Made by a program: the position numbers and the translations under genes. A DNA stretch of 64,000 nucleotides from positions 62,001-126,000 of the forward strand of contig NZ_STGI01000003.1 of assembly GCF_004804275.1 (NCBI RefSeq), in the 5' to 3' direction. Every line of letters starts with the position of its first letter. Within the stretch, counting starts at the first letter, position 1. Source of the stretch: Herbaspirillum sp. ST 5-3. GTDB lineage: Bacteria > Pseudomonadota > Gammaproteobacteria > Burkholderiales > Burkholderiaceae_D. Shown here in pieces: positions 61,053 to 64,000 of the stretch. The notes under the pieces are model-generated. The model searched no databases and was not told the origin of the DNA. It saw only the letters and a list, made by a program, of their open reading frames with translations.

Positions 61053-63587
61053 ATGTCTGACTCCATTTTGAATCCGAAACTGAGCCGTCGCCGGTTTCTG
61101 CAGGCGACCGGGGCGGCGGGGGCGGTTGGCGCCGTCGGACTTGGCATCTCGCAGGGCGGCCTGACCACGATCGCCAAGGCGCAGGCACAACCGGTTGCGG
61201 AGAAAAGTGCCGAAACGGCCATTACCAAGAGTTTCTGCGGCCAGTGCCCGGCGCGTTGCGGGATTGACGTCTATACCACCAACGGCCGGGTCCATGCGAT
61301 CTTCGGCACGCTGGACAATCCGCTCTCGAATGGCAAGCTGTGCCCGAAAGGCCATTTCGGCCAATACCTGCTGTACGATCCCGACCGCTTCAAAGGCCCG
61401 ATGAAGCGTACCAATCCCAAGAAAGGCCGGAACGAAGATCCGGGCTGGGTGCCAATTTCCTGGGACGAGGCGCTCAATATCGTGGCCGGCCGCCTGAACG
61501 CCTTGCGCGACAAAGGTGAATCGCATCGTTATGCCACAATGACTGGCCGGGGCTGGGGCTATACCGATGTGGGGCTGTTGCAGGAGTTCGGCAAGCTGTA
61601 TGGCACGCCCAACGGGGACCTGGGCCACTCCTCGATCTGTTCCGACGCCAGCGAAACAGTCAAGCATTTCATGGATGGCCACCACTCGTATAGCGCCTAC
61701 GACTATGCCAATACCAATTACTTGCTAGTGTTCGGCGCCGGCTTTCTCGAATCCTTCCGCCCCTTCAATGCAAACATGCAGAACTGGGGAAAGATGCGCA
61801 CCAAGCCCGCGAAAACCAAAGTCACCGTGGTCGACGTGCATGTCGGCACCACCGCCGCGGCGGCCGATCGGATGCTGTTGACCAAGCCCGGCACTGACGG
61901 TGCACTGGCGCTGGCGATTGCCCACGTGATCATGACAGAAGGCTTGTGGGACAGGGACTTCGTTGGTGATTTTCTGCCGGTGACACAACCCGCCGACCCT
62001 GCGGCGCCGCGCCTGCCTGATCCGAAATTCGAGACAGGCAAAGTTGTCGATATCAATAGTTTCAAGGAAAAATGGACTGTCGGCGTGGCCGAATGGTGGA
62101 ACCTGGTGCTCAAGGACTGCACCCCGGAATGGGCGGAGAAAATCACCACGATCCCCGCCAAAGACATCCGGGCCGTCGCGCTAGAATTCGGCTCAACCAA
62201 GCCGGCGGTAGCCTTGTTCGAACGCGGCGCTTCCGCGCATACCAATGGCGTCTATAACGGCATGGCCATTCACGCCCTCAATGCGCTGACCGGCAACATG
62301 TTTGCCAAGGGCGGCATCCGCGGCTACCAGATGAAGACCGCATGGGCCAAGCTGCCGATCAATGTCGACGACTACATGGACGACTACGCCAAGTCGCCGG
62401 ATCGCAAGAAACCGCGCCAGGACGGCGCCAAGAGCGCCAAGTGGCCACTGGTGAAGAACATGCGGCAGGAGAGCGCCATCAACCAATTGAATGGCGACCC
62501 GTACAAGCTGGATACGGTCATTTTCTATATGACCGGGCCGGTTTTCTCGGGGCCGGACTGCACCAAGTGGGAAGAGGCGATGCGTCAGATGTACGTGATC
62601 GATACCTCTCCGTATCCCGGTGAAACGGCGATTTTTGCAGACCTAATCCTGCCTGATAATACGTACCTGGAACGTCTGCAGATTGCCGACACCTACCCGT
62701 ACGAAGGCTACCCGATCTCCATGATCCGTACGCCGGCGATCAAGCCCTTGTACGACACCAAGTCTTTCGGCGACGTCATCATCGAAGTCGGCAAGCGCAT
62801 CAAGGGACCGACCTCGGAGTATTACAAGAAAATCGGCAACACCGAAAACATTATCAAGTGGATGTGCGAGGGCTTCAAAGACAAGCCGGGCGACAATGGT
62901 GTCAACGACTTCGAGAGCTTCAAGGCCAAGGGCGTCTGGTACCGCAAACCCTATGTCTACCTGCAAAAGAACGGGGTGTTTTACGAGTGGGACGGCAAGG
63001 GATACAACAAGGTGCTGACGCAGGAAGAGGTCAAGGAAAAATTGTTGCCCACCCCGACGGGAAAATTCGAGATCAAGGTGTCCGAACTCGAGCATCATGC
63101 CGACTATGTGAACAAGCATTTCGGGTTGTCGGCCGAACTCGCGCCATTCCCGCAATGGATTGAGCCTAAGCACCCGGGCGGCGGCGACCTACACCTTATT
63201 TCACCCAAACTCGCCGCGCAGGCGGAGGGGCGCGGGGCCAATCTGCCGCACGTGTCGGCGATGATTCAGCCGACGCAAGGCGGCAACCGCAATGTCTACC
63301 TCGAAATCCACCCGGAGACTGCGAAAAAGCGCGGCATCGCCGATGGCGACCGGGTCCGCATCAAGAACGAAGTCGGCCAGATCGAGGCCCTCGTCCGCGT
63401 GTACAACGGCATCCGACCCGATACTGTCGCGCTGCCGATGATTCACGGGCATTGGGCGCAAGGACGTTGGGCCAAAGCGCCGCGCATGCCGTCCGGCAGC
63501 CCCAACGAGCTGGTGGCCAATGTGTCCGAACCGCTTTCCGGACTGGCTTGCTTCCATACCGGCAAAGTGTTCGTCGAAAAAATCTAA
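61053..63587 (+). CDS. arxA: ArxA, anaerobic-type arsenite oxidase catalytic subunit
   Basis: 844 residues. Tat signal SRRRFLQ at 11-17; [4Fe-4S] motif C62-x2-C65-x3-C69-x27-C97, all four Cys present. RYATMTGRGWGYTD holds GRGWG at 165-169, the motif distinguishing ArxA from ArrA (RGRY) as I recall it. HSSICSDAS gives Cys196 as likely Mo ligand. The C-terminal domain ends with RVRIKNEVGQIEALVRVYNG. ArxA oxidises As(III) to As(V), coupled to nitrate respiration or photosynthesis, and can run in reverse. Neighbours arxX-S-R and arxB2/arxB1 agree. ATG follows GAAGGGGAAAAC. Confidence 0.88.
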   Translation: MSDSILNPKLSRRRFLQATGAAGAVGAVGLGISQGGLTTIAKAQAQPVAEKSAETAITKSFCGQCPARCGIDVYTTNGRVHAIFGTLDNPLSNGKLCPKGHFGQYLLYDPDRFKGPMKRTNPKKGRNEDPGWVPISWDEALNIVAGRLNALRDKGESHRYATMTGRGWGYTDVGLLQEFGKLYGTPNGDLGHSSICSDASETVKHFMDGHHSYSAYDYANTNYLLVFGAGFLESFRPFNANMQNWGKMRTKPAKTKVTVVDVHVGTTAAAADRMLLTKPGTDGALALAIAHVIMTEGLWDRDFVGDFLPVTQPADPAAPRLPDPKFETGKVVDINSFKEKWTVGVAEWWNLVLKDCTPEWAEKITTIPAKDIRAVALEFGSTKPAVALFERGASAHTNGVYNGMAIHALNALTGNMFAKGGIRGYQMKTAWAKLPINVDDYMDDYAKSPDRKKPRQDGAKSAKWPLVKNMRQESAINQLNGDPYKLDTVIFYMTGPVFSGPDCTKWEEAMRQMYVIDTSPYPGETAIFADLILPDNTYLERLQIADTYPYEGYPISMIRTPAIKPLYDTKSFGDVIIEVGKRIKGPTSEYYKKIGNTENIIKWMCEGFKDKPGDNGVNDFESFKAKGVWYRKPYVYLQKNGVFYEWDGKGYNKVLTQEEVKEKLLPTPTGKFEIKVSELEHHADYVNKHFGLSAELAPFPQWIEPKHPGGGDLHLISPKLAAQAEGRGANLPHVSAMIQPTQGGNRNVYLEIHPETAKKRGIADGDRVRIKNEVGQIEALVRVYNGIRPDTVALPMIHGHWAQGRWAKAPRMPSGSPNELVANVSEPLSGLACFHTGKVFVEKI

Positions 63588-63607
63588 CGAATTAAGGAAT
63601 CTCTATC

Positions 63608-64000
63608 ATGGCTAAGTGGGGAATGGTCATCGACCTTGAAAAATGCACCGGCTGCCAGGCATGCACCATCGCCTGTGGCATGGAAAACAACCGGCTGCCC
63701 GGCGAACATTGGCAGGACGTGATTTTCTTTAACGAAGGCGAATACCCGAGCACCCAGCTCAAGTGGTTTCCGCGTCCGTGCCAGCACTGCGAGAAGCCGT
63801 CCTGTATTGCGGTGTGCCCGACCAAGGCCACCTACAAGAACGAGGATGGCTTCGTTCTGATCGACTGGAACCGTTGCATCGGTTGCAAGTACTGCATGGT
63901 CGCCTGTCCATACGGCGTGCGTTTCTATACCGAGGAAAAGCCGAATTACGGCGGCCCGGACATGAAGCAGGTCTTCAAGAGCCAAGACGCGCATTCGTGG
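63608..64000 (+). CDS. arxB1: ArxB1, four-cluster electron-transfer subunit (cut by the window end)
   Basis: 131 codons are visible. MAKWGMVIDLEKCTGCQACT is followed by CPTKATYKNEDGF, CQHCEKPSCIAVCP, and CIGCKYCMVACPYGVRFYTE, so at least three [4Fe-4S] Cys sets are read before the end of the sequence. It has no signal peptide. ATG at 63608, 21 bp after the arxA stop, behind AAGGA. It presumably relays electrons to an ArxC anchor, which would follow beyond the window with arxD. Confidence 0.9.
   Translation, partial: MAKWGMVIDLEKCTGCQACTIACGMENNRLPGEHWQDVIFFNEGEYPSTQLKWFPRPCQHCEKPSCIAVCPTKATYKNEDGFVLIDWNRCIGCKYCMVACPYGVRFYTEEKPNYGGPDMKQVFKSQDAHSW

Noticed and set aside
1-64000. CRISPR arrays, tRNA and rRNA genes
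   Set aside because: No regularly spaced repeats, no cloverleaf-like sequences and no rRNA signatures were found by reading.

Overview
The window looks like a betaproteobacterial chromosome, most likely Burkholderiales (Oxalobacteraceae-like). GC is moderately high, the protein families are Burkholderiales-like, and there are many ATGA-coupled operons. This is inferred from protein character only; there is no rRNA or tRNA to confirm it. The content is almost wholly accessory: mobile DNA carrying resistance to metals and fluoride, then a long metalloid or anion respiration region.

Layout. (1) 1-3.4 kb: a broken tyrosine recombinase, then the divergent selenoneine pair senB/senA and a TehB-like methyltransferase. 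(2) 3.8-17.8 kb: an SOS-regulated umuD-PIN-umuC operon whose umuC is split by an 11.4 kb element. Its ends can be placed on a 4-bp TTAT repeat (5167-5170 and 16569-16572) with short inverted repeats about 10-13 bp inside each. The element has a four-gene recombinase module (three tyrosine recombinases plus a small HTH protein, the ginABCD arrangement of GInt islands). Directly behind it is a complete second umuC. The cargo is fluoride resistance: a CLC-F antiporter, CrcB/Fluc, DUF190 proteins and an EamA half-transporter, with two fluoride riboswitches. An orphan ModA is also present. (3) 18-22 kb: a CusF-like protein with the tail of a lost CusA, a ProQ/FinO protein, and a mer locus (merR/merTP plus a small Cys-rich protein) without merA. 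(4) 21.5-40 kb: parts of an integrative conjugative element (DUF4400, TraD, TraI_2 protein, FlhDC-like activators, DUF932, a Toprim/zinc primase, DUF1845), interrupted by a complete heavy-metal RND efflux operon (26.6-34.1 kb).

(5) 40-64 kb is the centre of interest: two adjacent respiratory molybdoenzyme loci built on one plan. The right-hand locus (56-64 kb, cut by the window end) has the arx order: arxX-arxS-arxR divergent from arxB2-arxA-arxB1. Its catalytic subunit carries the GRGWG motif associated with ArxA, the anaerobic arsenite oxidase. The left-hand locus (40-56 kb) has a paralogous X-S-R triad and a paralogous B2-type ferredoxin. Its enzyme is organised B-C-A (four-cluster ferredoxin, NrfD-type anchor, Tat-exported Mo-bisPGD subunit), and the third Cys of the catalytic [4Fe-4S] motif is Asp. 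Downstream in the same direction are a TorD chaperone, a DUF309-like protein, two proteins I do not recognise, two exported rhodanese-fold proteins (one without its catalytic Cys), a MoaA and a chemoreceptor. I could not assign a substrate.

Both respiratory loci have a sigma-54 type -24/-12 element (43980 and 59770) and GTTAC/GTAAC dyads upstream. This fits control by the two NtrC-type regulators. The working model is that periplasmic binding proteins sense the anion, the kinase/NtrC pair fires the sigma-54 promoter, and a Tat-exported Mo-enzyme exchanges electrons with the quinone pool. In the left locus the chemoreceptor may steer cells toward or away from the substrate.
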